Origin: Vreelandella nanhaiensis
GTDB lineage: Bacteria > Pseudomonadota > Gammaproteobacteria > Pseudomonadales > Halomonadaceae
DNA: 64,000 nucleotides
Assembly: GCF_003990185.1 (NCBI RefSeq)
Contig: NZ_RZHF01000028.1
Span: 124,134-188,133 of the forward strand
Direction of reading: 5' to 3'
Both the position numbers and the translations under genes were made by a program. The notes beneath the pieces are model-generated. The model had not been told where the DNA came from and did no database searches. It was given only the letters and a program-made list of their open reading frames with translations. This document shows positions 52,946 through 62,546 of the stretch, piece after piece; positions within the stretch are counted from its first letter, which is position 1; the number at the start of each line of letters is the position of its first letter.

Positions 52946-54127
52946 ATGCCAGCTACTTCTGCAGACCAAAAGGTGAGTCAGTCATCTCGGCCAACGCCCA
53001 TGGAGCGCTATCGTGCTGACCTGATGCGCGAAGATTTTCATCATGATGCGGCGCAGGAGTTGGCGGTCGGGCATTTGCAGCGCCTTTATGATGATTTAAT
53101 GAACGCGCCCACCACCGTTCCTAAGGCCGTGCTCGCCCACGGCGGGTTGAAAGCCAAAATGAAAGGTCTTTTTGGTAAATCCTCGCCTTCAAGCGAGCCA
53201 GCGTTGCCCCAAGTCCAGGGTCTTTATTTCTGGGGTGGGGTAGGGCGCGGTAAAACCTATCTGGTAGACAATTTTTTTGAGTCGCTGCCATTTTCTGAAA
53301 AGATGCGCACCCATTTTCACCGGTTTATGCAGCGGGTTCATAACGAGCTGACTCACTATAAAGGTGAAAAAAATCCGCTGACCCTGATTGCGGGCAAGTT
53401 TGCTTCTGAAGCGCGGGTTATCTGTTTTGATGAGTTTTTCGTCAAAGATATTACCGATGCCATGATTCTGGCCAATTTGCTTGAGGCGCTGTTTGAGCGG
53501 GGTGTCGTGCTGGTGGCGACGTCAAATATCGTACCCGATGACCTGTATAAGGATGGCTTGCAGCGCGCGCGTTTCCTCCCGGCCATTGATCTAGTCAAGC
53601 GTCACTGCGATATTGTCAACGTCGATTCTGGCGTCGATTATCGGTTGCGGGCGCTTGAGCGAGCGGAAATTTTTCATTCTCCTCTGGATAAAGCGGCCGA
53701 ACAGGAGCTTGCACGTAGCTTCCGCGAAATCGCCGGGCAGGAGGGTGAAGCCAACGCGCCGCTGGAAATTAATCATCGGGTACTGAAAACGCGCAGGCTG
53801 CATGAAAACGTCGCCTGGTTCGAGTTTCTGGAACTCTGCGATGGGCCGCGTAGCCAGAATGATTATATTGAGCTGGCGCGGGGCTTCAATACCGTGCTGG
53901 TATCGAATGTCAGTCGGATGGAAGCCAGACATGATGATCAGGCGCGCCGCTTTATCAATATGGTCGATGAGTTTTACGATCGCGGGGTGAAGCTTCTGAT
54001 GTCAGCCGAGGTGCCGGTAGAAGAGCTTTACAGCGAAGGCAAGCTTGCCTTTGAGTTCCAGCGCACGCTGTCGCGCCTTCAGGAAATGCAGTCAAGAGAA
54101 TATCTGGCGCTTCCCCATAAGCCTTGA
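52946..54127 (+). CDS. zapE: Cell division ATPase ZapE (AFG1 family)
   Basis: ZapE is an AFG1-like ATPase that joins the Z ring late in division in E. coli. The product has 393 residues (E. coli 375). The Walker A motif GGVGRGKT is at about residues 97-104, followed by HFHRFMQRVH, Walker B VICFDEFFVKDITDAM, and VATSNIVPDDLYKDGLQR. The C-terminal part has RFINMVDEFYDRGVKLLMSAEVP. GGGAGCG precedes the ATG. The gene stands just before rplM-rpsI, as in many gammaproteobacteria. Confidence 0.95.
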   Translation: MPATSADQKVSQSSRPTPMERYRADLMREDFHHDAAQELAVGHLQRLYDDLMNAPTTVPKAVLAHGGLKAKMKGLFGKSSPSSEPALPQVQGLYFWGGVGRGKTYLVDNFFESLPFSEKMRTHFHRFMQRVHNELTHYKGEKNPLTLIAGKFASEARVICFDEFFVKDITDAMILANLLEALFERGVVLVATSNIVPDDLYKDGLQRARFLPAIDLVKRHCDIVNVDSGVDYRLRALERAEIFHSPLDKAAEQELARSFREIAGQEGEANAPLEINHRVLKTRRLHENVAWFEFLELCDGPRSQNDYIELARGFNTVLVSNVSRMEARHDDQARRFINMVDEFYDRGVKLLMSAEVPVEELYSEGKLAFEFQRTLSRLQEMQSREYLALPHKP

Positions 54128-54170
54128 GTAGACTTATCGGTCTGAGGTAAGAAAAAGCCATCATTAGGGC

Positions 54171-54199
54171 TTAACTTGTTCTGTGGCTTACTGTAGAAT
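54171..54199 (+). promoter_or_regulatory. Candidate promoter for rplM-rpsI
   Basis: TTAACT (54171-54176), a 17-base spacer and TAGAAT (54194-54199) form a good sigma-70 pattern. The transcript would begin near 54206, leaving a leader of about 107 bases before rplM. Confidence 0.6.
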
Positions 54200-54205
54200 G
54201 CCGCC

Positions 54206-54312
54206 TCGCTACATGTTGCTGGGCCAAGCCCGGCAACCAAAAAAAATAGGGACGGTGCTTCACCGCTTGGCGGTGTTAGTCGCCCAACACACTTAATCTG
54301 GTGATTTCATCC
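54206..54312 (+). promoter_or_regulatory. Structured leader of rplM
   Basis: The leader holds a 10-base-pair stem with a CAA loop (GTTGCTGGGC / GCCCGGCAAC, 54215-54237), an A-rich stretch, and a second hairpin (CACCGC / GCGGTG, 54261-54275). L13 is known to repress its own operon through the rplM leader in E. coli. That this leader does the same is an inference. Confidence 0.5.
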
Positions 54313-54741
54313 ATGAAGACGTTCAGTGCTAAGCCGCAGTCCGTCCAGCGCGACTGGTATGTTGTCGACGCTACGGACAAAACGCTCGGTCGTCTGGCAA
54401 CCGAGATTGCTCGCCGCCTGCGTGGCAAGCATAAGCCCGAATTTACTCCTCACGTTGATACTGGCGACTACATCGTTGTCATCAATGCTGAGAAAGTCCA
54501 AGTGACTGGCAACAAGGCGAAGGCTAAAACCTACTACCGCCACACCGGTTACCCGGGCGGCCTGCGCTCTATGACATTCGACAAAATGCTTGATCATGCG
54601 CCTGAGCGTATCATTGAGTTTGCCGTTAAAGGCATGCTGCCGAAGGGTCCGCTGGGTCGCGCCATGTATACCAAGTTAAAAGTGTACGCCGGTGCCGAGC
54701 ATCCGCATGCTGCTCAACAGCCGCTTGAACTGAACATCTGA
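54313..54741 (+). CDS. rplM: 50S ribosomal protein L13
   Basis: L13 is an early-assembling 50S protein. The product has 142 residues, equal to E. coli L13. It starts [20 protein letters not shown] and shows [40 protein letters not shown] and the [19 protein letters not shown] signature near residues 100-120. The ATG at 54313 gives the standard start. A GTG four codons earlier is in frame. It is first of the rplM-rpsI pair, with rpsI 13 bases downstream. Confidence 0.98.
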   Translation: MKTFSAKPQSVQRDWYVVDATDKTLGRLATEIARRLRGKHKPEFTPHVDTGDYIVVINAEKVQVTGNKAKAKTYYRHTGYPGGLRSMTFDKMLDHAPERIIEFAVKGMLPKGPLGRAMYTKLKVYAGAEHPHAAQQPLELNI

Positions 54742-54754
54742 GGAAATCTTCGCC

Positions 54755-55144
54755 ATGACACAGCAGTATTACGGTACCGGGCGCCGCAAGACTTCCACCG
54801 CTCGCGTGTTTATGAAGCCGGGCTCTGGCAAAATTACCGTCAACGACAAAGACCTCGACCTGTATTTTGGTCGTGTAACTGGTCGTATGGTGGTTCGTCA
54901 GCCGCTTGAACTGACTGAAACGCTAAGCCAGTTCGACATTTTTGTTACTGTCGCTGGTGGCGGCGGTTCTTCTCAGGCTGGCGCTATTCGTCACGGTATT
55001 ACCCGCGCCCTGATGAACTACAACGAAGACCTGCGTCCAACGCTGCGTGCCGCTGGCTACGTAACGCGTGACGCGCGTCAAGTTGAGCGTAAGAAAGTCG
55101 GCCTGCGCAAAGCACGTCGTCGTCCGCAGTTCTCCAAGCGTTAA
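54755..55144 (+). CDS. rpsI: 30S ribosomal protein S9
   Basis: S9 binds the head of the 30S subunit, and its C-terminal tail reaches the P-site tRNA. The product has 129 residues (E. coli 130). It contains [19 protein letters not shown], the S9 signature [19 protein letters not shown] near residue 68, and the basic tail ending RRRPQFSKR. Coding follows rplM directly, with GAGGAAAT as ribosome site. Confidence 0.98.
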   Translation: MTQQYYGTGRRKTSTARVFMKPGSGKITVNDKDLDLYFGRVTGRMVVRQPLELTETLSQFDIFVTVAGGGGSSQAGAIRHGITRALMNYNEDLRPTLRAAGYVTRDARQVERKKVGLRKARRRPQFSKR

Positions 55145-55162
55145 TTTTCAACGCTGTGCGGC

Positions 55163-55197
55163 AAAACGCCCAGGCCATCGGCCTGGGCGTTTTTTTA
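55163..55197 (+). terminator. Intrinsic terminator after rpsI
   Basis: A long stem (AAAACGCCCAGGCC / GGCCTGGGCGTTTT) with an ATC loop runs into an eight-base T tract. It cleanly separates the ribosomal pair from petABC. Confidence 0.93.
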
Positions 55198-55348
55198 TTG
55201 TACTATTCAAAGTGCTATTCAAAGTATTTTAAATAGTGCGATGAAAAACGCTATTCAGAGCACTTTCCAGGCGGCTGCCTTGATGCAGCTCATCGGCATG
55301 GCTGAGTGTTATCTTGATGCGGCGTTTGGTGGATGAGAGAGATCTTGC

Positions 55349-55948
55349 ATGGCAGATCACGGCATTAATAAAGCCCGACGCCGCTTCCTTGTAGGGGCTA
55401 CAGCCGTTGTGGGTGCGGTAGGCGTGGTGGGGGCCGCCGTGCCTTTTGTAGCGGCATGGAAGCCGAGCGCCCGAGCGCGCGCGGCAGGCGCCCCTGTTCG
55501 GGCCGATATCTCCAAGCTGCGCCCTGGCCAGCGTATGACCGTCGAGTGGCGGGGCAGGCCGGTGTGGATTATCCGTCGTACGCCGGAAATGATAGCGCGT
55601 ACTCAGGCGCTTTCGCCGGGTGTTTTGGCAGATCCCGATTCCCGCCAGCCGCAGCAGCCAGCTTACGCTGACGGCGAGCTTCGCTCGCTCAAGCCTGAGA
55701 TCGGTGTGTTGGTAGGCTTGTGCACCCATTTTGGCTGTTCGCCCCTGTACAGGCCTGAGCCTGATGCGGCAGAGTCGAGTAGCGATGGCTGGCCTGGCGG
55801 ATTTTACTGTCCATGCCATGGTTCGCGCTTTGACCTGGCCGGACGTGTGTATGTCAATATGCCGGCGCCCACCAACCTTGAAGTGCCGCCTTACCGTTTC
55901 CTGGATGATGTGATTATCGAGATAGGTGAAGACGGGGAGTTCAGTTGA
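55349..55948 (+). CDS. petA: Ubiquinol-cytochrome c reductase Rieske iron-sulfur subunit
   Basis: The Rieske protein takes electrons from quinol in the cytochrome bc1 complex and passes them to cytochrome c1. The product has 199 residues. An N-terminal twin-arginine-like segment (ARRRFLVGA) leads into the membrane anchor at about residues 14-34. The 2Fe-2S ligands are in CTHFGC (C125, H127) and CPCHGSRFD (C154, H157), with C130 and C156 placed for the disulfide. It starts the petA-petB-petC operon. The stop overlaps petB by one base. Confidence 0.96.
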   Translation: MADHGINKARRRFLVGATAVVGAVGVVGAAVPFVAAWKPSARARAAGAPVRADISKLRPGQRMTVEWRGRPVWIIRRTPEMIARTQALSPGVLADPDSRQPQQPAYADGELRSLKPEIGVLVGLCTHFGCSPLYRPEPDAAESSSDGWPGGFYCPCHGSRFDLAGRVYVNMPAPTNLEVPPYRFLDDVIIEIGEDGEFS

Positions 55949-57195
55949 TGGCTACGCCGAGGCGGGGAGAAGGACAGAGCTGGCTGAACGCACGCTTTCC
56001 GGCAAGCAGGCTGTGGCGTGAACATCTGGCCAATTACTACGTGCCTAAAAATCTTAATGTCTGGTACGTGTTTGGCTCACTTGCTCTGTTGGTGTTGGTC
56101 AATCAGATAGTGACCGGCATTTGGCTGACCATGAGCTATAACCCCACGGCTGATGGAGCGTTCGCATCGATTGAATATATTATGCGCGACGTTGAGTGGG
56201 GGTGGCTGATTCGGCATCTACATACTACGGGGGCGTCTGCTCTATTCATCGTCATGTATCTGCATATGTTCAGAGGGCTCTTGTACGGCTCTTATAAAGC
56301 TCCGCGTGAGCTTGTGTGGATATTGGGCATGACCCTGTACCTGATATTAATGGCAGAAGCCTTTATGGGCTATTTGTTGCCCTGGGGGCAAATGTCCTAT
56401 TGGGGTGCGCAGGTTATTACGTCACTATTTTCAGCTATTCCATGGGTTGGTCCGGATATTGCCCAGTGGGTGCGCGGTGATTATCTGGTATCAGGCGTTA
56501 CCTTAAACCGTTTTTTTGCGCTGCATGTCATAGCGCTGCCGTTGGTTATTTTGGTGCTTGTCGTGCTGCATATTGTGGCATTACACGAAGTAGGCTCCAA
56601 TAATCCTGAGGGAGTCGAGATTCGTCAGCATAAAGATGATACGGGCAAGCCGCTGGATGGCATTCCCTTTCATCCGTATTACACCGTTAAAGATCTGCTC
56701 GGCGTGGCAATCTTTCTTTTCGTCTTTTGTGGCGTGGTATTTTATTTTCCTGACGGGGGCGGTCTTTTTATCGAGCAGCCGAACTTCGAGCCCGCCGATC
56801 CGCTTAGTACGCCTGATCATATAGCACCAGTTTGGTACTTTACGCCCTTCTACGCCATTTTGCGGGCGGCCAACTTCTCTTTATTAGGGCTCGATGCGCG
56901 ATTTCTTGGCGTGATTTTAATGGCTGGCGCGATTGCCATGCTGTTTGTTCTGCCGTGGCTCGACCGCAGCCCGGTGCGTTCCATGCGCTACAAGGGCTGG
57001 ATGTCAAAAGTAATGCTCAGACTTTTTGCGATAAGTTTTGTAGGGTTGGGCGTTCTGGGTGTGCTGCCTTCAACGCCGGGGCGGACGTACATGGCGCAAG
57101 GGTTGACAGTCATCTATTTTGCCTATTTTCTGCTTATGCCTTTTTATACCCGGTGGGAAGCGGCCCGGCCTGTTCCCAAAAGGGTGGACCGCTGA
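55948..57195 (+). CDS. petB: Cytochrome b of the bc1 complex
   Basis: Cytochrome b is the membrane core of complex III, with two b haems and the quinol sites. The product has 415 residues with about eight membrane segments. The paired haem ligands are in LIRHLHTTGASALF and MYLHMFRG (first pair), and FFALHVIALP and VLHIVALHEVGSNNPEG (second pair). The Qo motif appears as PWGQMSYWGAQV. The ATG at 55948 overlaps the petA stop; a TTG one codon earlier is less likely. It overlaps petC by one base. Confidence 0.97.
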   Translation: MATPRRGEGQSWLNARFPASRLWREHLANYYVPKNLNVWYVFGSLALLVLVNQIVTGIWLTMSYNPTADGAFASIEYIMRDVEWGWLIRHLHTTGASALFIVMYLHMFRGLLYGSYKAPRELVWILGMTLYLILMAEAFMGYLLPWGQMSYWGAQVITSLFSAIPWVGPDIAQWVRGDYLVSGVTLNRFFALHVIALPLVILVLVVLHIVALHEVGSNNPEGVEIRQHKDDTGKPLDGIPFHPYYTVKDLLGVAIFLFVFCGVVFYFPDGGGLFIEQPNFEPADPLSTPDHIAPVWYFTPFYAILRAANFSLLGLDARFLGVILMAGAIAMLFVLPWLDRSPVRSMRYKGWMSKVMLRLFAISFVGLGVLGVLPSTPGRTYMAQGLTVIYFAYFLLMPFYTRWEAARPVPKRVDR

Positions 57196-57950
57196 TGAGC
57201 AGATGGTGGTTGGCGCTTGGTTTGCTGGTAATGTCCTGGGTAGCGCATGGCGAGAGCGGCATATCGCGTTCGATATCTCCAGATATAAATGATCAGACAT
57301 CGCTTCAGCGCGGCATGAGGTTATATGTCAATTACTGCCTGGGGTGTCATACGCTTACTTATCAGCGATTTTCGCGTGCGGCCGATGACCTGAATATTCC
57401 TCAGGTGCTAATGGAAGAAAGCCTTATTTTCTCGCCGGAGCTTGCCTTTGACGACCCCATGCATAATGCCCTGGAAATCGAAGAAGCCCAGCGATGGTGG
57501 GGGAGCGCGCCGCCTGATTTGACGCTGACAGCTAAGCTGCGCGGCGTTGATTGGGTTTATGCTTACCTGCTGGGGTTTTATGAAGACCCTGGTCGGCCGT
57601 TAGGGGTCAACAATACAGTTTATGAGTCGGTGGCCATGCCCAACGTGCTGGAGCCGCTCCAGGGGGTGCAGGCACTGGGCTGTCCTGAAGGTGCTTCAAG
57701 AGTGTTGAGCACGCCCGAAAAGTGTCGCGAGCTTGTCCTTGTTCGGCCCGGCACGCTTAAGCCCGCCGAATTTGAGCGGGCGGTCTACGATATCACCAAT
57801 TTTTTAGCCTATGTTAGCGAACCTTCCCGATTGAAAGCGCAGGGTGTTGCGCCCAAAGTTATGATTTTTTTATTTGTTTTTGGGGTGCTTGCGTACTTGC
57901 TTAAGCGCGAATATTGGAAGGATATTCGCAAGCCAGGTGTTAATGAATGA
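57195..57950 (+). CDS. petC: Cytochrome c1 of the bc1 complex
   Basis: Cytochrome c1 accepts electrons from the Rieske centre and reduces soluble cytochrome c. The product has 251 residues, with a signal peptide of about 19 residues, the haem c motif CLGCH (C48, C51, H52), and a C-terminal membrane anchor near residues 225-242. The Met ligand is likely in VAMPNVLEPLQG. The ATG at 57195 overlaps the petB stop (TGATG). The reading frame is open for more than 350 bases upstream inside petB, which is chance. Confidence 0.96.
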   Translation: MSRWWLALGLLVMSWVAHGESGISRSISPDINDQTSLQRGMRLYVNYCLGCHTLTYQRFSRAADDLNIPQVLMEESLIFSPELAFDDPMHNALEIEEAQRWWGSAPPDLTLTAKLRGVDWVYAYLLGFYEDPGRPLGVNNTVYESVAMPNVLEPLQGVQALGCPEGASRVLSTPEKCRELVLVRPGTLKPAEFERAVYDITNFLAYVSEPSRLKAQGVAPKVMIFLFVFGVLAYLLKREYWKDIRKPGVNE

Positions 57951-58077
57951 TGAAAGCTGCAGCGCAGATATTATACCTGCTGCTTTCATGCCAAGCGGTA
58001 ACCCATACAGGCTGCCTTACCATAAGGGAGCTATGGCGTGTTATTATCCATAATTGTTTTGATGCGAGGATGCTTTC

Positions 58078-58704
58078 ATGGGTGTTGTGGCCAAGCGGTC
58101 GTCAATGATTTTTTACTCAGGTAGTGATGATCATTTCAGTCATCGTGTGCGCATTGTTCTGGCTGAGAAGGGGGTCGCTGTTGATATCGTTGATGTAAAC
58201 GAAGAGCAGCCACCTGAGGATTTGGCAGACCTCAACCCGTATAACAGCGTACCTACGCTGTTGGATCGTGATCTGGTGCTTTATGAGTCCAAGGTCATGA
58301 TGGAGTATCTGGATGAGCGGTTCCCGCATCCGCCGTTGTTGCCTGTTTACCCGGTAGCCCGGGCGCAAAGCCGCCTGTGGATGCACCGTATTGAGCGTGA
58401 ATGGTGCCCCATGGTGGATCTGATTCGTAGCGGTGGGAAAAAAGAGGCCGACAAGGCACGTAAGGAATTGCGTGAAAGCCTTATCGGTATTTCGCCGATC
58501 TTTGAAGATATGCCTTTCTTCATGAGCGAAGAGTTCACCTTGGTGGACTGCTGCCTGGCCCCGATCTTATGGCGTCTGCCAGATCTTAATATCGAGCTGC
58601 CTGAAAAGCAGGTCAAGCCGCTTTTAAGCTACATGTCACGGGTGTTTGAGCGCGAAGCGTTCAAGGCGTCCTTGAATGAGCGTGAAAAAGAAATGCGTGT
58701 GTAA
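58078..58704 (+). CDS. sspA: Stringent starvation protein A
   Basis: SspA is a glutathione-S-transferase-fold protein that binds RNA polymerase and is induced by starvation in E. coli. The product has 208 residues. The N-terminal thioredoxin-like part shows [12 protein letters not shown] and [20 protein letters not shown]. The very conserved [18 protein letters not shown] tract is at about residues 75-92, and [15 protein letters not shown] lies in the helical domain. GAGGATG precedes the ATG. A 127-base gap after petC probably holds its promoter. Confidence 0.96.
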   Translation: MGVVAKRSSMIFYSGSDDHFSHRVRIVLAEKGVAVDIVDVNEEQPPEDLADLNPYNSVPTLLDRDLVLYESKVMMEYLDERFPHPPLLPVYPVARAQSRLWMHRIEREWCPMVDLIRSGGKKEADKARKELRESLIGISPIFEDMPFFMSEEFTLVDCCLAPILWRLPDLNIELPEKQVKPLLSYMSRVFEREAFKASLNEREKEMRV

Positions 58705-58765
58705 TTTATCTGGCCCCTTGGCTTTGTAAAAGTGGGGGCCTAACTTGTCAGGAGGAGGGAGTCTT

Positions 58766-59245
58766 ATGAAATCGAGTCGCCCCTATCTCGCCCGAGCACT
58801 CTATGAGTGGTTGCTGGATAACGAATTAACGCCCTACCTGGTAGTGGATGCAACGCTGCCTGGGGTGGAAGTGCCACGCCAGTTTGTGCAAAACGGTCAG
58901 ATCGTACTAAACGTAGCACCCACAGCTGTACGTGACCTGTTCATGGAGAATCAGGCCATTGGTTTTAACGCGCGGTTTGGTGGCCAGCCCATGCAGGTTA
59001 TGGTGCCCACGCCTGCGTTAATTGCTATCTATGCCCGCGAAAATGGGGTGGGTATGGTGTTTGGTCATGAGCCTGAATTAGGCGAAGAAGCCGGTGATGA
59101 CGAAGTGGTGCTTGAAGAAGTGTCCGACACTCCCTCAAAACCCGAGCTTTCCATTACTGAGCCGGTGTCTGAAGATGGGCTTAAGCAGGCACCTGAAGCG
59201 TCTTCCAAAGCCAAGAAAAAGCCCACGCTGCGCGTCGTCAAATAG
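58766..59245 (+). CDS. sspB: ClpXP protease specificity factor SspB
   Basis: SspB tethers ssrA-tagged proteins, and the RseA fragment in E. coli, to ClpXP. The product has 159 residues. The substrate-binding domain covers about residues 1-110 (RPYLARALYEWLLDNELTPYLVV, VPRQFVQNGQIVLNVAP, IGFNARFGG, VPTPALIAIYARENG). An acidic flexible tail follows and ends in the ClpX-binding motif TLRVVK. GGAGGAGGGAG precedes the ATG at 58766. It lies 61 bases after sspA. Confidence 0.96.
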   Translation: MKSSRPYLARALYEWLLDNELTPYLVVDATLPGVEVPRQFVQNGQIVLNVAPTAVRDLFMENQAIGFNARFGGQPMQVMVPTPALIAIYARENGVGMVFGHEPELGEEAGDDEVVLEEVSDTPSKPELSITEPVSEDGLKQAPEASSKAKKKPTLRVVK

Positions 59246-59270
59246 CTACGCATAAACGGTTATTGCAGTT

Positions 59271-59306
59271 AAAAAAACCTCGCCTGGAATCCAGGCGAGG
59301 TTTTTT
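59271..59306. terminator. Bidirectional terminator between sspB and dolP
   Basis: A 16-base-pair stem (AAAAAACCTCGCCTGG / CCAGGCGAGGTTTTTT) with an AAT loop is flanked by A and T runs, so it serves both convergent genes. Confidence 0.93.
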
Positions 59307-59325
59307 AATGCATCAAGCACAGCGG

Positions 59326-59898
59326 CTAGTCGATATATTCAAATACCTTCACGATGCGCTGAATACCGCCCACGGAGGAAACCGCGTTAACGATGCGGTC
59401 GGCTTCTTCATGGGTCACCATGCCCATCAGGTACACGCTGGCGTTCTCAGTGGTTACCTTGAGCTTGGATGAGTCGATGCGGTCATTGGTAGCTAATGTG
59501 CTCACCACGTTGGTGGTTAACCACGTGTCGGTCAGGCGCTGACTGGCCGGCAGGCGGGCGGCAATGGTTAATTCATTGTGCACCTGGTTGACGCCGCGCA
59601 AATTACGGGCGACATCGCCTGCCTTGGTGCGCAGTTCCTCGCTGGGTACCTGACCTACTAGTAGCAGCGAGCCGTTGTAGCTGTGGGCGCGAATGCGGGC
59701 ATCACCAAGGCGTGCATCGGCGCGATCCAAGGCGCGTTCAGCTTCGCGCTCAATTGTTGCATCGACGGCTTCCACATCATTGCTGCGCTGTCCATAGTTG
59801 GCCGGATTGGACGCCGTATTCGTGGCGCAGCCGCTGATCAAGACAGCGGTAAAAAGCGTTGCCGCCATTAGCTGGCGAGAAGAAAAACGCAGGGTCAT
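59326..59898 (-). CDS. dolP: BON-domain outer-membrane lipoprotein DolP (YraP)
   Basis: DolP (YraP) is an outer-membrane lipoprotein with two BON domains that supports outer-membrane integrity and the BAM complex. The product has 190 residues. The lipobox LISGC places the lipidated Cys at residue 24. BON1 spans about residues 45-115 (HSYNGSLLLVGQVPSEELRTKAGDVARNL) and BON2 about 120-190 (TENASVYLMGMVTHEEADRIV). It is the last gene of the minus-strand lpoA-yraN-diaA-dolP run. Confidence 0.93.
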   Translation of the reverse strand: MTLRFSSRQLMAATLFTAVLISGCATNTASNPANYGQRSNDVEAVDATIEREAERALDRADARLGDARIRAHSYNGSLLLVGQVPSEELRTKAGDVARNLRGVNQVHNELTIAARLPASQRLTDTWLTTNVVSTLATNDRIDSSKLKVTTENASVYLMGMVTHEEADRIVNAVSSVGGIQRIVKVFEYID

Positions 59899-59951
59899 GA
59901 TGAATGACTCCTTATTCTGTGAAAATAATAGAGAAAGAGCTAGGCGTCATG

Positions 59952-60554
<603 letters not shown>

Positions 60555-60569
60555 CTAGTTAAAATAGAA

Positions 60570-60941
60570 TCAATAGGCGTCAAAAGCCGCTTTCTCCCAT
60601 TGGAAATCAAGATCAGGCGGCGTGCCTGTAATGGCAAGAATATCAAAGCGACAGGGAGATGTAAGGCCGTGTTTGCCGATATATAGCGCTGCCGCTCGTA
60701 CCAGGCGCTGCCGTTTGGTTGGCGTAACGGTTTCCAGCGGATGGCCATAACGGGTAGTAACTCGGTGTTTGACTTCAACAAATACCAGCGTTTCCCCGTC
60801 ACGCATAACAAGGTCCAGCTCACCACCTTTTACATGGTGATTCTGGGTGACGAGTGACAAGCCTTTCTGCTGCAGCCATTGAGCGGCAAGCTGCTCAATG
60901 ACTGCACCGCGCTTGCGCGCTGTTTGGGCGTTATTCACCAC
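60570..60941 (-). CDS. yraN: UPF0102 protein YraN, endonuclease-like
   Basis: YraN proteins have a restriction-endonuclease-like fold of unproven function. The product has about 123 residues. The core motif is GGELDLVMRDGETLVFVEVKHR at about residues 39-60, with the E-x-D-x-n-E-V-K arrangement of the PD-(D/E)xK nucleases, followed by RFDILAITG. Two consecutive GTG codons at 60941 and 60938 are possible starts. Both lie inside the end of lpoA, so the genes overlap by 8-11 bases. Confidence 0.88.
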   Translation of the reverse strand: MVNNAQTARKRGAVIEQLAAQWLQQKGLSLVTQNHHVKGGELDLVMRDGETLVFVEVKHRVTTRYGHPLETVTPTKRQRLVRAAALYIGKHGLTSPCRFDILAITGTPPDLDFQWEKAAFDAY

Positions 60942-62436
60942 TGGCTGTTTGGCCGGGGGTCAAAATGGGCACCGGCGTACCGTTTTGGAATTTTGCCCAA
61001 GGCAGTTCCCGGTAAATGCGTCCATCGCCCGTCAGGTAGAGCGTACCGGTGCTGCCTTTCATGCCGTTAAGCGAGGCGATATTCGACAGGTGCGTAGCAA
61101 TCTCATAGGCATCGACGCCCATTGCCATCAAGCGGAACATTGAGGCATCAGACTCTTCGCGCAGACGCTGATAGGTCGGGTAGAACGGCAGCACCTCTTC
61201 GCCACCTACCGCCGCATCAGGAATTTGCCAGGGGATATCTGCAAACACAACATCGTTAAGGTCCTGGTCCCGGCGCGTTTGAAGACGACCTTCATACAGG
61301 TGAGAAGTGGCGTAGATAGGCAGGTCGGGCGCGTAGTAGTAGTCCATGGTAGGCGGCACCTGACGCGCATAATCGGGAAGCGCCAACAGGAAAAGCGCAT
61401 CGATATTGCCCAGTTGGGCTCGTTCGCCGCTGACACTCAAGGCCGTCTGTACCGCATTGGAAACCGAGCTTTCCGGGTTGTAGCGTACGGCATTGGTTAC
61501 TTCGCCCCCTTGACGGTTAAATTCGTTCCAGAAGGCTTCTCCTACACGGCGTCCCCAGTCGTTGTCAGGTACCATCATCGACATATGACGCTGGCCGTCC
61601 TGGTAGGCGCGGCGAGCTGCCTGACGGGCTTCATCCTCAGCAGACAAGCCGTACTGGAACAGGCGTGCTGCACGATTCTGTTCGCCGCTGCCATAGTTAA
61701 GCGCCAGGGTAGGAAGTGGTACGCTATCGCGCTGTTCAAGCTGACTCACCTGATCTTTTTCTAGTGGTCCAATGATCAGTTGAGCATTCATCTGCTCGGC
61801 GCGTTGATAAAGCTCATCCATTGAGTATTGGGAAGCGTCCAGGAAGCTAAGTTCAATGTTACCACCGCTAATTTCATGGTGACGACGCATGGCCGTGGCT
61901 AACGTATTCGCCACGCTGCTAAGTGGGCCGGATTCCGGTAGGGCGACCACAATACGGCGTATTGCCTGGCCTTCAAGCTCTGAAAGTGTCAAGCCCTGAG
62001 TGTCGGTTTCATCCAAGGTATTGCGTGCCCAGCGCTGGCGCTCAGCCAAGGTTTCTTGCTGGTCATCCTGCATGGGCAGTTCGTCATTTAGCACTTGGGT
62101 CGCGCGCAGCACGGCGCGAGGGTCATCCATGGCTCGCGCAAGTTCCGAGAAAAGCAGTGCCCAGCGAACGCGGTCTGTTTCCGTCAGCCTGGCTTCATCG
62201 ATAGCACTGGCCGCCTTGAAAGCATTTTCCCGCTGGCCTTGTTGCGCCAGTATGTTAGCGGCTTCCAGGCGAGTTTTGGCGGCTTGTTCCGGGGCCTGCT
62301 GTTCCGCTTGGCTAAGCAGGCGGCCCGCATCCCGATCGTCCGCGCGGTCAACCACGCTGGGTGACTGCATCGCACAGCCGGTCACGAGAAGTGCTATGAG
62401 GCCAGTGGCGAATACGCCACGCAGAGAGTGTTTCAT
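60931..62436 (-). CDS. lpoA: Penicillin-binding protein activator LpoA
   Basis: LpoA is an outer-membrane lipoprotein that reaches through the wall to activate PBP1a. The product has 501 residues. The lipobox LLVTGC puts the lipidated Cys at residue 21. A TPR-like helical N-terminal region (about 40-150) is followed by a periplasmic-binding-protein-like domain with RRIVVALPESGPLSSVANTLA and QLIIGPLEKDQVSQL. The ATG at 62436 follows AAGGAAGGA. An upstream in-frame start at 62457 is not needed. It is first in the minus-strand cluster, divergent from rsmI. Confidence 0.92.
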   Translation of the reverse strand: MKHSLRGVFATGLIALLVTGCAMQSPSVVDRADDRDAGRLLSQAEQQAPEQAAKTRLEAANILAQQGQRENAFKAASAIDEARLTETDRVRWALLFSELARAMDDPRAVLRATQVLNDELPMQDDQQETLAERQRWARNTLDETDTQGLTLSELEGQAIRRIVVALPESGPLSSVANTLATAMRRHHEISGGNIELSFLDASQYSMDELYQRAEQMNAQLIIGPLEKDQVSQLEQRDSVPLPTLALNYGSGEQNRAARLFQYGLSAEDEARQAARRAYQDGQRHMSMMVPDNDWGRRVGEAFWNEFNRQGGEVTNAVRYNPESSVSNAVQTALSVSGERAQLGNIDALFLLALPDYARQVPPTMDYYYAPDLPIYATSHLYEGRLQTRRDQDLNDVVFADIPWQIPDAAVGGEEVLPFYPTYQRLREESDASMFRLMAMGVDAYEIATHLSNIASLNGMKGSTGTLYLTGDGRIYRELPWAKFQNGTPVPILTPGQTASGE

Positions 62437-62546
62437 GTATCCTTCCTTAGTTTTCATTCGCGCTGTCGCCGCTTGTCAGCATTAAGTTGGCATAGCACAA
62501 GCATAGCGCACCGTCAGAGCAAGCCATTAACAAATCGGGAGTCACG

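Noticed and set aside
56832-57194. Upstream extension of the cytochrome c1 frame inside petB
   Set aside because: The signal peptide begins at 57195, overlapping the petB stop. The extension is an open frame by chance and would hide the signal sequence.
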